Program-made: the position numbers and the translations under genes
NCBI GenBank assembly: GCA_012514315.1
Contig: JAAZAN010000120.1
Coordinates: 1 to 64,000 of the forward strand
DNA from: Chloroflexota bacterium
GTDB taxonomy: Bacteria; Chloroflexota; Anaerolineae; B4-G1
DNA length: 64,000 nt
Direction: 5' to 3'
Notes under the pieces: model-generated
What the model was told of the DNA's origin: nothing
The model's database searches: none
Seen by the model: the letters and a program-made list of their open reading frames with translations, nothing else
Part shown: one piece after another, positions 42,538 through 51,162 of the stretch
Position numbering within the stretch: position 1 is the stretch's first letter
Layout of the letters: each line of letters opens with the position of its first letter

Positions 42538-43809
42538 ATGACAGGTTTCGAATCAGCTAGAGGGATGTTGCGCGAGTTCAAGGGAGATGCCTATATCCAC
42601 GGAATTGGTGTGCTTGGGCAGGTTGGCCAGGCCACCGCACGCCTGGGAAGCAGAGCTGCTCTCGTTCGCGACGTGTTTCCGGGCTCTGAGAAGTTCGTCG
42701 ATGCGCTCAAGACAGCGCTTGCGGAGGCCGGCGTGGAGTTGCTGGGTGAGATTGACGGCCCAGCGCCCAATGCCCCACTCGAGGATCTCGCACGCGTCCG
42801 AGCAAGCTTTGAGCAGATGGAACCGGACGTCGTGATGAGTTTCGGAGGTGGCAGTACCATCGATGTGACCAAGGCAGCCGAGGTCCTCAGGACTCTGGGT
42901 GGCGATATCGGGCAGTTCTTCGGAACAGGCCTGGTTTCTGAAGCACTGAAGGCCAGCGGCAAGTCGCTGGCGCCGCACGTGGCGATACAGACCGTCGCCA
43001 GTTCAGGCGCGCATCTGACCAAGTACTCCAACATCACCAACGTGGAGACGGGTCAGAAGAAACTGATAGTGGACGACAGCATTGTGCCGGTTCAGCCGGT
43101 GTTCGACTACAAGGTGACGTTCGGGGCGCCGCCTTCGTTGACGTCAGATGGTGCGCTCGATGGCGTTGCGCATTCGCTGGAGGTTCTCTATGGCGCGGTG
43201 GGCAAGCCCAACTATCAGCAGGTGGCGGAGGTTGCCCGCGAGAGTATCGGGCTGGTGGTCAGGTTCCTGCCGCGCGTGTTGGACAGTGCGACGGACGCTG
43301 ACGGGCGCGAGGCTTTGGGGCTTGCCACAGACCTGGGCGGATATGCGATCATGCTGGGCGGCACGAACGGCGGCCATTTGACGAGCTTCTCGCTGGTCGA
43401 TGTTCTGAGCCATGGCCGCGCCTGCGCCATCATGAACCCCTATTACACGGTCTTCTTTGCGCCAGCCATTGGGGAACCCCTGCGCGTCGTCGGTGAGATC
43501 TTCCGGGACGCTGGGTTCACAACAGCGCCGTTGGATCAGCTTGGTGGACGCCAGCTGGGGATGGCGGTGGCAGAAGCGATGATCTCATTCCAGAGATCGA
43601 TCGGGTTCCCCACCACGCTCGGCGAGGTCAAAGGCTTCACGGATGGACACATCGATCGCGCACTGATGGCTGCCAAGGACCCGCAGCTCAAGATGAAGCT
43701 GGAGAACATGCCTGTCGCACTGACGGCTGAGATGGTCGACGACTACATGGGCCCCATCCTGCAAGCTGCCAAGACAGGCGACCTGTCGTTGATACGGAAC
43801 GTCTCCTAG
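42538..43809 (+). CDS. Iron-containing alcohol dehydrogenase
   Basis: A 423-residue group III (Fe-type) dehydrogenase. VVMSFGGGSTIDVTKAAEV is the NAD-binding GGGS motif and IQTVASSGAHLTKYSNITN the nicotinamide region. Metal ligands fit Asp and His of LDGVAHSLE and the two His of GGHLTSFSLVDVLSHGRACA. It interconverts an aldehyde and an alcohol, or oxidises a polyol, with NAD(P). Coming directly after the aldolase-like gene (62 bp), it may handle the aldehyde released by aldol cleavage; this is inference. AAGGAGG lies 8 bp before ATG 42538. Confidence 0.87.
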   Translation: MTGFESARGMLREFKGDAYIHGIGVLGQVGQATARLGSRAALVRDVFPGSEKFVDALKTALAEAGVELLGEIDGPAPNAPLEDLARVRASFEQMEPDVVMSFGGGSTIDVTKAAEVLRTLGGDIGQFFGTGLVSEALKASGKSLAPHVAIQTVASSGAHLTKYSNITNVETGQKKLIVDDSIVPVQPVFDYKVTFGAPPSLTSDGALDGVAHSLEVLYGAVGKPNYQQVAEVARESIGLVVRFLPRVLDSATDADGREALGLATDLGGYAIMLGGTNGGHLTSFSLVDVLSHGRACAIMNPYYTVFFAPAIGEPLRVVGEIFRDAGFTTAPLDQLGGRQLGMAVAEAMISFQRSIGFPTTLGEVKGFTDGHIDRALMAAKDPQLKMKLENMPVALTAEMVDDYMGPILQAAKTGDLSLIRNVS

Positions 43810-43895
43810 AGAAAACAACTGTGGAAGGGGGCAGCGATCCTGCCGCTGTACCCCTTCAACAGGCTTCTGTCAGGATACACGAGGAGCTTGTGTGT

Positions 43896-44561
43896 ATGAT
43901 TAGAAAACTGGTGTTCGTCCATACGGTGGGTTCGCTGGTGACTCTCTTCGATCGGCTGGCTCAGGAATTGTTGCCGAATGATGTGAAACCAGTTCACGTC
44001 GCGGACGAGTTGCTCCTGAGTGTCGTGCTGGAGGCGGATGGACTGACGCCGCAAGCGTATCGCATGGTGAACGCGCATGCCACGGCGGCTGAAGAGGCTG
44101 GAGCATCGTGGGTACAATTGACATGCTCATCCATCTCGCCCTGCGCGGATGTAGCCCGAAAACTGGTTGGGATTCCGGTCCTGAAGATTGACGAGCCGAT
44201 GATCGATCAGGCAATAGGCCTGGGACGGCGGGTCGGTATCGCCGCTACGGTGCGCACGACGCTCGGCCCGACACAGCAGTTGGTCGAGATGCGGGCTAGT
44301 GCACTGGGGCGCGGTGTGACCGTCGATCCGGTACTCTGCCCTGGCGCCTACGAGGCACTCCAGGCGGGTGATGCCGAGACTCACGACCGGATTGTGAGAG
44401 AAGCACTGGTCCAGTTGGGGGTCCGAAACGATGTCGTGGTACTTGCGCAGGCATCGATGGCACGCGTTGCAGATACCATTGCGCCAGAGGAACAGGTTGT
44501 TCCAATACTCTCAAGCCCACGCCTGGCGATGGAACACCTGGCGCGAGTGACGTCTGGATAG
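43896..44561 (+). CDS. Asp/Glu/hydantoin racemase superfamily protein
   Basis: A 221-residue protein of the aspartate/glutamate racemase fold. The two catalytic-type cysteines are in VQLTCSSISPC (near residue 78) and VDPVLCPGAYEAL (near 150), facing each other in family structures; IDEPMIDQAIGLGRRVGIAATVRTTL spans the middle. Members racemise amino acids or hydantoins, or isomerise maleate-like diacids. GAGGAG is 9 bp before ATG 43896; an earlier in-frame start at 43821 lacks a site. The reaction here is unknown. Confidence 0.78.
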   Translation: MIRKLVFVHTVGSLVTLFDRLAQELLPNDVKPVHVADELLLSVVLEADGLTPQAYRMVNAHATAAEEAGASWVQLTCSSISPCADVARKLVGIPVLKIDEPMIDQAIGLGRRVGIAATVRTTLGPTQQLVEMRASALGRGVTVDPVLCPGAYEALQAGDAETHDRIVREALVQLGVRNDVVVLAQASMARVADTIAPEEQVVPILSSPRLAMEHLARVTSG

Positions 44562-44628
44562 CGAGCCATAGCGCCTTTGGCCCGACTGGCTCAGCCGCCA
44601 CAACAGTGGCTTAGTGGGAGGAATTGAC

Positions 44629-45387
44629 GTGGGGAGTAGAAAGAAGGTTCTGGTATCGGGCGCCTCCTCTGGGATAGGCAGAGCCACAGCACTGCGGTTC
44701 GCGGAGGAGGGATGGGATGTCTGCGTAAACGCACGCAGGCAGGCTCTGCTTGAGGAGCTGGTCGCCGAGATGCCCTTGGGCAACCACATTGTGTGTGCGG
44801 GCGACTACAGTGATCCAGCAGTCGCGTCTGCTGTGGGGACTGCGATCGAGGACAACTGGGGGCGGCTGGACGCCTTCGTCAATTCGGCGGGTGTCTCAAT
44901 GGGAGCAGATGCAATTGAGAGCCCGTTTGAGGTATGGCGGGCGCCGTTCGATCTCATGGTGAACGGAGCTGTCTATCTCACCCGGGTTGCTGTGCCTTTG
45001 ATGGGCGATGGAGGGCGCGTCATTCACATCACATCGATCCACGGAGAGCGCACAGAAGTTGGGGCGAGCGCGTACGCCATGGCCAAAGCAGCGCTCAATC
45101 AGTACTGTAGAGCCCTGGCGACTGAGCTGGCGCCGCGAGGGATTCTGGTGAATGCAGTGGCGCCTGGGTTTGTCCGAACTCCGATGAGTGTCAAGGACGA
45201 TGGGACGAATGAGCTGGATACCGAGTGGTTCCGGGTCAATTACGTCGATGGTCAGCACCTGCCACTTCGTCGTGCGGCCCGCCCCGAGGAGATCGCAGGG
45301 GTATGCTTCTTCCTGGCCGGTCCGGATTCTAGTTATATCACCGGTCAGGTTATCACGGTTGATGGTGGACTCACCATAACATTCTAG
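44629..45387 (+). CDS. Short-chain dehydrogenase/reductase
   Basis: A 252-residue classical SDR. VLVSGASSGIGRATALRFAE is the cofactor loop, VNSAGVSMGA the NAG-type motif, HITSIHGERTEVGASAYAMA plus the following Lys gives the Ser-Tyr-Lys set, and YITGQVITVDGGLTITF the C-terminus. NARRQ after the second strand suggests NADPH. It likely oxidises or reduces a sugar or sugar-acid carbonyl in the same pathway as its neighbours. The start is GTG 44629, 6 bp after GGGAGGA. It ends the first block of the island; the SorC promoter follows within 110 bp. Confidence 0.88.
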   Translation: MGSRKKVLVSGASSGIGRATALRFAEEGWDVCVNARRQALLEELVAEMPLGNHIVCAGDYSDPAVASAVGTAIEDNWGRLDAFVNSAGVSMGADAIESPFEVWRAPFDLMVNGAVYLTRVAVPLMGDGGRVIHITSIHGERTEVGASAYAMAKAALNQYCRALATELAPRGILVNAVAPGFVRTPMSVKDDGTNELDTEWFRVNYVDGQHLPLRRAARPEEIAGVCFFLAGPDSSYITGQVITVDGGLTITF

Positions 45388-45493
45388 CTCTATCCACGGA
45401 CGGCTTGGTGTATCAGGCAACCAGGCGCGGGCATTCGCCTCGATAGGGCGGTGCTTGGTGCTCTGGAGAACCACACCGGCGCGTTGGCAGCTA

Positions 45494-45522
45494 TTGACAA
45501 GTCATCTGGACTGTGATACAAT
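45494..45522 (+). promoter_or_regulatory. Consensus promoter of SorC regulator gene
   Basis: TTGACA (45494-45499) and TACAAT (45517-45522) with a 17-bp spacer, the same hexamers and spacing as the GntR and alaS promoters. The ATG is 58 bp downstream of the -10. Confidence 0.7.
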
Positions 45523-45525
45523 ATC

Positions 45526-45564
45526 TGCACATACGTGCACTACTTGGGAATCTGTGCATTCCCA
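45526..45564 (+). promoter_or_regulatory. Two dyads between SorC promoter and gene (putative operators)
   Basis: TGCAC-ATAC-GTGCA (45526-45539) starts 4 bp after the -10 box; TGGGAAT-CTGTGC-ATTCCCA (45545-45564) has perfect 7-bp arms. Their place over the transcription start fits self-regulation by the SorC protein. Confidence 0.5.
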
Positions 45565-45579
45565 GTGTGGAGATGTTGT

Positions 45580-46524
45580 ATGACAACGCGCGATGAGGTG
45601 TTGGCGCAGGTTGCTAGCCTATACTATGAGCAGGGGCTCACGCAGGCGCAGATCGCCAGACAGGTCGGCGTCTCGCGATCTACCGTGTCTCGTGCAATTC
45701 AGGAAGCGCGGGATTCCGGTCTGGTTGAGATCATCGTGCACTACCCCTGGAAGCAGGCGCCTGAGGTCGAGCAAGCGCTTATGGATCGCTACCAGCTCAG
45801 GCAGGCGAAGGTCCTTACTGGGGTGGAGCGGTCTTACGAGGAGATGCTGCGTGGACTGGGGGTGTTGGCTGCGCGCTATCTCCATGAGATACTGTTTGAC
45901 GGGGCGATCCTGGGTATCTCGTGGGGAATGGCCGTCTACTGGACGGTGCGTGCGCTCGAACCACGCCGTCGGTTGAATCTGACTGTCGTGCAGATGGTTG
46001 GCGCTGTAGGTGAGGGAGATCCTTTCATCGACGGCCCGGACCTGGCGCGGCTTCTGGCGAGTATCTATGGAGGCGAATCGAGATATTTGCACGCTCCTCT
46101 GATTGTCGAGGATGCACACACACGCGACGTCTTGTTACAGGAACCGCGCATTCGGGAGACGCTGGCACTGGCACGTAGAGCGGACATTGCTCTGGTAGGT
46201 ATTGGCGCCCCCAAAGAGGACATCTACAGCATGCTTCGGGCAGGCTATGTCAGTCAGGGCGACCTGGTGGAGCTCCGATCGCTCGGAGTCGTCGGCGATG
46301 TCTGTGCTCGGCCCTACGACATCGATGGGCAAGCCATGGACCTACAGCTCACACGTCGCATCGTCGGGGTTGAGCTGCGTGACCTGCGGGGTATCGAGTA
46401 CGTGGTGGGCGTGGCAGGCGGAGAGACCAAGGCCGAGGCAATCGTTGGCGCGTTGAGGGGACGGCACATCAATGTTCTCGTCACCGATGAGGCGGCAGCT
46501 CGCGCTGTGTTGGCTTTCGGTTGA
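45580..46524 (+). CDS. SorC/DeoR-type sugar-responsive transcriptional regulator
   Basis: A 314-residue SorC-family regulator. Residues about 8-50 are the helix-turn-helix (YYEQGLTQAQIARQVGVSRS, TVSRAIQEARDSGLVEI); the remainder is a sugar-phosphate-binding domain of the ribose isomerase-like fold (GAILGISWGMAVYWTVRAL, ALVGIGAPKEDIYSMLRAG, VVGVAGGETKAEAIVGALRG). Family members respond to phosphorylated sugars or polyols. ATG 45580 has GGAG 8 bp upstream; a longer reading from 45535 overlaps the operators. It heads the block with the PfkB kinase (28 bp on) and mannitol-1-phosphate dehydrogenase homologue. Confidence 0.9.
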   Translation: MTTRDEVLAQVASLYYEQGLTQAQIARQVGVSRSTVSRAIQEARDSGLVEIIVHYPWKQAPEVEQALMDRYQLRQAKVLTGVERSYEEMLRGLGVLAARYLHEILFDGAILGISWGMAVYWTVRALEPRRRLNLTVVQMVGAVGEGDPFIDGPDLARLLASIYGGESRYLHAPLIVEDAHTRDVLLQEPRIRETLALARRADIALVGIGAPKEDIYSMLRAGYVSQGDLVELRSLGVVGDVCARPYDIDGQAMDLQLTRRIVGVELRDLRGIEYVVGVAGGETKAEAIVGALRGRHINVLVTDEAAARAVLAFG

Positions 46525-46551
46525 GGTGACGCCTGATAAGGATGCAACGCT

Positions 46552-47739
46552 GTGCATGACGCGATAGTGGCCGGTCACATCTGCCTGGACGTAATTCCCG
46601 ATCTGTCTGCCCTGACGGGGACGGAGCTAGGGGCGCTGCTGCGTCCCGGCAGGCTGATCACTGTTGGGCCGCTCACGTTCTCTACAGGTGGGGCCGTCTC
46701 GAATACGGGAATAGCCCTAAACCGACTCGGCATCTGCACCAGGTTGATGGGTAAGATCGGGTGCGACCTGCTGGGTGGGGCTGTACGGGACATCGTCGAT
46801 CAGTATGGGGAGAATCTCGCCGATAGTATGATCACAGACCCCAAGGTAAGCACATCGTACACGATAATCGTCAATGCGCCAGGCGTTGATCGGGTTTTCC
46901 TGCACTGTCCAGATGCGAATGACACGTTTGGAGCCGGCGATGTGGACTACGAAGCGGTGGGCCGTGCACGGCTGTTTCACTTCGGCTATCCGCCTCTGAT
47001 GCGGCGCATGTTTGTCGATGATGGCGAAGAACTCATCGAGATGCTTCGGAGAGCTAAGGCGACAGGCGTGACAACATCGCTGGACATGGCGCTTCCAGAT
47101 CCGGCATCGGAGGCAGGCCGAGCAGATTGGCGGGTGATCGTGAGCAGAGCTCTGCCCTTCGTGGATATCTTCCTTCCCAGCATCGAGGAATGCCTGATGA
47201 TGATGCGGCCCGGCCTGTATGCCGAGCTCATCGCTCGTTCGGATCGCGGTGACCTACTGTCCTTCGTTAGTGGCTCGCTGCTTTCGGACCTCAGCTCTGA
47301 GTTGCTGGGCATGGGAGCTCGCATAGCGGGCCTCAAGTTGGGCGATCGCGGTCTGTATCTGAGAACTTCTTCAGCGTCGTCAATTGAGAGTATGGGGAAC
47401 GCCCGGCCACGAGATGCCGCCCAGTGGGCCGACAGGGAGCTCTGGGGAGCCTGCTTCAAAGCTAAGCTCGTGGGAACCACTGGGGCGGGTGATGCGACCA
47501 TCGCCGGGTTTCTTGCTGCACTTCTCCGCAACACTTCTCCCGAAGACGCGCTCACAGCAGCCGTTGCCGTGGGAGGATGCAATGTGGAGGCCGCTGATGC
47601 ACTGAGTGGCGTGCGGGAGTGGGATGAGACGTGGCAGCGTGTGAGATCGGGTTGGGGCAGGCACGAGCTGATAGTCGATGACCCGGGTTGGTTCTACGAT
47701 ACCGAGCATAGCTTGTGGAGAGGGCCGGCGTGCGGCTAG
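46552..47739 (+). CDS. PfkB-family carbohydrate kinase
   Basis: A 395-residue ribokinase-family protein. GPLTFSTGGAVSNTGIALNR and GIALNRLGICTRLMGKIGCD form the substrate-binding start; the anion hole and catalytic Asp are in GTTGAGDATIAGFLAALLRN. It is about 80 residues longer than ribokinase owing to inserts in the lid and a tail after ALTAAVAVGGCNVEAADAL. It phosphorylates a sugar or sugar derivative with ATP; the substrate is unknown. The start is GTG 46552 with AAGGA about 9 bp upstream. Its product could be the phosphosugar sensed by the SorC protein encoded just before it. Confidence 0.85.
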   Translation: MHDAIVAGHICLDVIPDLSALTGTELGALLRPGRLITVGPLTFSTGGAVSNTGIALNRLGICTRLMGKIGCDLLGGAVRDIVDQYGENLADSMITDPKVSTSYTIIVNAPGVDRVFLHCPDANDTFGAGDVDYEAVGRARLFHFGYPPLMRRMFVDDGEELIEMLRRAKATGVTTSLDMALPDPASEAGRADWRVIVSRALPFVDIFLPSIEECLMMMRPGLYAELIARSDRGDLLSFVSGSLLSDLSSELLGMGARIAGLKLGDRGLYLRTSSASSIESMGNARPRDAAQWADRELWGACFKAKLVGTTGAGDATIAGFLAALLRNTSPEDALTAAVAVGGCNVEAADALSGVREWDETWQRVRSGWGRHELIVDDPGWFYDTEHSLWRGPACG

Positions 47740-47827
47740 CGGGTGGGGCTCGTCGTAGGCCACACAGCCCTTCTCCAAGTGCAGAGTGACGGTGGATGTG
47801 GATAGATACCGAGGAGGCGTAGCTGAT

Positions 47828-49036
47828 TTGGATGAGGAAAAGCGCACGAGCGCGGTGATCTTTGGAGCTGGAAGTGTGGGGCGCGGCTTTCTGGGGCAGC
47901 TCTTCTGCGAATCGGGACATGAAGTCGTATTCGTGGATGTAGACGAGCCACTGGTTCAGGCCCTTGGCGAGAAGGGCGCCTACACACTGAGGCTCGCCGG
48001 TGTGGAGAGCACGCAGGACATCACTGTAGGCCCTGTACGTGCTATTGATGGGCGCGATCTTGAGGCAGTCGCGACGGTGGTTGCAGGGGCACAGCTTGCG
48101 GCGACCGCTGTCGGAGCGCGCGCGCTCCCGATCATTGCGCGCCCCATCGCCATGGGGTTGGAACAGCGTTGGCGCTCGGGCAACGAGCGACCTTTGAATG
48201 TGATCATCTGTGAGAATCTGCACGATGCACCGGAGTTGCTGAGCGGGTATGTCCGGGAAGCACTGCCGGAGCAGTGGCGTTCACGGTTGGATGCGCTGGT
48301 GGGTTTCGTGCCTGCTGTGATCGCGCGCATGGCGCCCGTGCCGACACCGGAACAGCGGGCAGCGGATATCACTCTGATCGTAGCGGAGCCGTACAAGGTG
48401 CTTCCAGTTGACCGAGACGCGTTTGTGGGCAGGATCCCGCAGGTGGTCGGGATGGCGCCGGTCACTCCATTCTCCGCCTACGTCGAGCGCAAGCTGTACA
48501 TTCACAATGCCAGCCATGCGATGCTGGGCTATCTTGGGTACCGCCGGGGCTGGGAGTATGGATACGAGGCGCTTGTGGACCCGGAGGTACGTCGGCGTCT
48601 CGAATCCGCGGTGGACGAGTCTGCGCGCGCACTCGTCGCTGAGCACGGTCTAGATCTGGACGAGTTGCGAGAGCACGTGCGAGATCTCCTCAACCGATTT
48701 GGTAACCGGGCTCTCGCTGATCCGATCGACCGACTGGCACGTGATCCGCTACGGAAACTCGCGCCACAGGATCGACTGGTCGGCGCCGCGCGGCTCGCGG
48801 AGAAACACGGCATCGCACCCGATGGGCTGGCGTGGGGCATCGCGGCTGCTCTTGCCTATGACAATCCGGCCGATGAGCATGCAGTCGAGCTGCAGAGGCG
48901 CATTTCGGATCGAGGAGTAATCTCGACGTTGGCCGATGTCTGTGGCATTTCGGAGGACGAGTCTCTGGCGGAGGCGGTCCTCGAACGTTACGAACAGCTT
49001 CAGAAGGCATCGACCTGGCAGGATGATGCGCAGTAG
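47828..49036 (+). CDS. Mannitol-1-phosphate 5-dehydrogenase-like polyol dehydrogenase
   Basis: A 402-residue protein of the long-chain mannitol dehydrogenase family. AVIFGAGSVGRGFLGQLFCE is the NAD-binding motif, IICENLHDAPELL and RMAPVP follow the MtlD pattern, and ERKLYIHNASHAMLGYLGY has the Lys-Asn-His catalytic set. Reaction: oxidation of a hexitol phosphate such as mannitol 1-phosphate to fructose 6-phosphate, or a related substrate. The start is uncertain: TTG 47828 lies 10 bp after GAGGAGG, while in-frame GTG 47786 lacks a site. It is 45 bp before the E1 gene. Confidence 0.85.
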   Translation: MDEEKRTSAVIFGAGSVGRGFLGQLFCESGHEVVFVDVDEPLVQALGEKGAYTLRLAGVESTQDITVGPVRAIDGRDLEAVATVVAGAQLAATAVGARALPIIARPIAMGLEQRWRSGNERPLNVIICENLHDAPELLSGYVREALPEQWRSRLDALVGFVPAVIARMAPVPTPEQRAADITLIVAEPYKVLPVDRDAFVGRIPQVVGMAPVTPFSAYVERKLYIHNASHAMLGYLGYRRGWEYGYEALVDPEVRRRLESAVDESARALVAEHGLDLDELREHVRDLLNRFGNRALADPIDRLARDPLRKLAPQDRLVGAARLAEKHGIAPDGLAWGIAAALAYDNPADEHAVELQRRISDRGVISTLADVCGISEDESLAEAVLERYEQLQKASTWQDDAQ

Positions 49037-49081
49037 CGCGGCGTCTTCTGCCTCACATTACTATGATTTGAGAGGAACACG

Positions 49082-51151
49082 ATGAGCAAGAAAGCGACTG
49101 AGTCGAGGAATCACGGGATATCGAAGGAACGTGGTCTGGACCTGCTGCGGCAGATGTGGGAAATCCGCATGTTCGAGGACAAGGTCTACGATCTGCTGGG
49201 CCGCGACCTGATCAAGGGGGCTTCGCACCTCTACGCGGGCGAGGAGGCAGTGGCCGTTGGCGCCATCTCGGTCTTGGATGATGAGGACCTGATCACGAGC
49301 ACCCATCGGGGGCATGGACATTGTCACGCGCGAGGCGCGTCGATCGCCGGCACCGAGGAGGCGAAGCAGGAACACTATCGAAAGATGATGGCTGAGTTGT
49401 GCGGTCGCGCTACAGGCTATTGCGGTGGTCGCGGCGGGTCTATGCACATCGCCGACGTCCAGCACGGGAACCTTGGCGCAACTGGCATCGTGGGCGGCAA
49501 CATCCCCGTGGCGACGGGAGCTGGTCTCGCGCAGCAGATGAAGAAAACCGGTCAGGTGGTGCTGTGTTTCTTCGGTGATGGCGCATCCAACACCGGAAAT
49601 TTCCACGAATCCCTCAATATGGCAGCCCTCTGGAGTCTGCCGGTAGTCTACATCGTTGAGAACAACCTCTATGGTATGTCGGTGCCCATAGAAAAGGCCA
49701 CGGCCAAGCTCGATATCGCTGATCGGGCATGCGCCTACGGGATCCCCGGCGAGCTTGTCAACGGGATGGACCTGCTGGCAGTCCGTGAGGCGGTGCAGAG
49801 AGCGGTTGAGCGAGCTCGCAAGGGGGAGGGACCCAGTCTCATAGAGTGCCAAACCTATCGCTGGTACGGGCACTCACGGTCTGATCCTCGCAAGTATCGC
49901 ACGAAGGAGGAAGAGGCGGAGTGGAAGGCGCGTGATCCGATCACTAACTTCGCGGCGTGGCTGGTCGAGAATAGCATCTTGACAGAGGCCGAAGTGGATG
50001 CTGTCGAGGAGATGGTCGAGGAGGCCATCGAGGACGCCACGACATTCGCTCTCGAGTCACCAACTCCGGATCCGGAGGAGCTGGAGAAATTCGTTTACGC
50101 TCCGTTCAGGTGGACAGAGGAGGACTACGCGAGGGAGCGGCGGCTCAGGGCTCTGTGCCGCGATGGCGGGCCAGGCACGCGGAAGATTCTGTATCGTCAG
50201 GCTCTTCAGGAAGCGGCGCGAGAGGAGATGCAGCGCGACTCCAATGTGTTCATCATGGGAGAGGATGTAGGGCTGTACGGTGGAGCTTACGGCGCTACCA
50301 AGGGCCTGTTCGATGAGTTTGGACCAGAACGTGTCCGGGATACGCCCATTTCCGAGGCCACCATCGCGGGTTCCGCGGTAGGCGCCGCGATGTGCGGGAT
50401 GCGTCCGATAGCCGAGATTATGTATGTTGATTTTACTCCTCTCGCAATGGACCAGATCGCGAATCAGGGAGCCAAGAACCGCTATATGTTTGGTGGGAAG
50501 ACAACGGTCCCCGTAGTGATCCGCTCTGAAGGCGGAGCTGGACGCTCGATTGCGGCGCACCACTCGCAGTCGCTCGAAGCGCTGTGGACGCACTTCCCTG
50601 GCATCTATGTGGTGATGCCTAGCACTCCATTTGACGCCAAGGGTCTGCTGAAGGCCGCTATACGGGATGACAATCCAGTGATGTTCATCGAGCACAAGAT
50701 GCTGTACGGCATAGAGGGCTATGTGCCCGAGGAGGACTACATCATCCCCTATGGCGTGGCCGATGTCAAGCGTGAGGGGAGCGATGTCACCGTCGTTACT
50801 TACTCGCGCATGGTTCATCGATCTCTGGAGGCGGCCGAGAAGTTGGCGGATGACGGAATCAGCGTTGAGGTCATTGATCTGCGCACGTTGAAGCCGCTTG
50901 ACATGGAGACGATCTCTGCCTCCGTCAAGAAGACCGGGCGTGTGATTGGAGTGACCGAGGCCTACAAGACAGGCTCATTCTTGAGCGAGCTGGCTACGCG
51001 GATTCAGGAAGAGCTCTTTGATTGGCTCGATGCGCCTGTCCTCCGGGTCGCCGCGGCTGATGTGCCGGTGCCGATGAGCGAACCGCTCGAGGATGCTGCG
51101 ATCCCTGGGGTGGACGTAATTGCTCAAGCGATCCGGAACGTGTTGCGATAA
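49082..51151 (+). CDS. Fused alpha-beta E1 component of a 2-oxoacid (pyruvate/acetoin-type) dehydrogenase
   Basis: A 689-residue fusion. Residues 1-340 are the E1 alpha chain with the thiamine diphosphate motif CFFGDGASNTGNFHESLNMA ending near NN (IVENNLYGMSVPI) and the phosphorylation-loop region YRWYGHSRSDPRKYR. Residues 360-689 are E1 beta (FIMGEDVGLYGGAYGATKGL, DTPISEATIAGSAVGAAMCG, IRSEGGAGRSIAAHHSQSLE). Alpha and beta are usually separate genes. It decarboxylates a 2-oxoacid or acetoin and acylates lipoyl-E2. The E2 gene follows 11 bp on; no E3 gene is present. Substrate preference cannot be read from sequence. Confidence 0.92.
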   Translation: MSKKATESRNHGISKERGLDLLRQMWEIRMFEDKVYDLLGRDLIKGASHLYAGEEAVAVGAISVLDDEDLITSTHRGHGHCHARGASIAGTEEAKQEHYRKMMAELCGRATGYCGGRGGSMHIADVQHGNLGATGIVGGNIPVATGAGLAQQMKKTGQVVLCFFGDGASNTGNFHESLNMAALWSLPVVYIVENNLYGMSVPIEKATAKLDIADRACAYGIPGELVNGMDLLAVREAVQRAVERARKGEGPSLIECQTYRWYGHSRSDPRKYRTKEEEAEWKARDPITNFAAWLVENSILTEAEVDAVEEMVEEAIEDATTFALESPTPDPEELEKFVYAPFRWTEEDYARERRLRALCRDGGPGTRKILYRQALQEAAREEMQRDSNVFIMGEDVGLYGGAYGATKGLFDEFGPERVRDTPISEATIAGSAVGAAMCGMRPIAEIMYVDFTPLAMDQIANQGAKNRYMFGGKTTVPVVIRSEGGAGRSIAAHHSQSLEALWTHFPGIYVVMPSTPFDAKGLLKAAIRDDNPVMFIEHKMLYGIEGYVPEEDYIIPYGVADVKREGSDVTVVTYSRMVHRSLEAAEKLADDGISVEVIDLRTLKPLDMETISASVKKTGRVIGVTEAYKTGSFLSELATRIQEELFDWLDAPVLRVAAADVPVPMSEPLEDAAIPGVDVIAQAIRNVLR

Positions 51152-51162
51152 GGGAGAATCTC

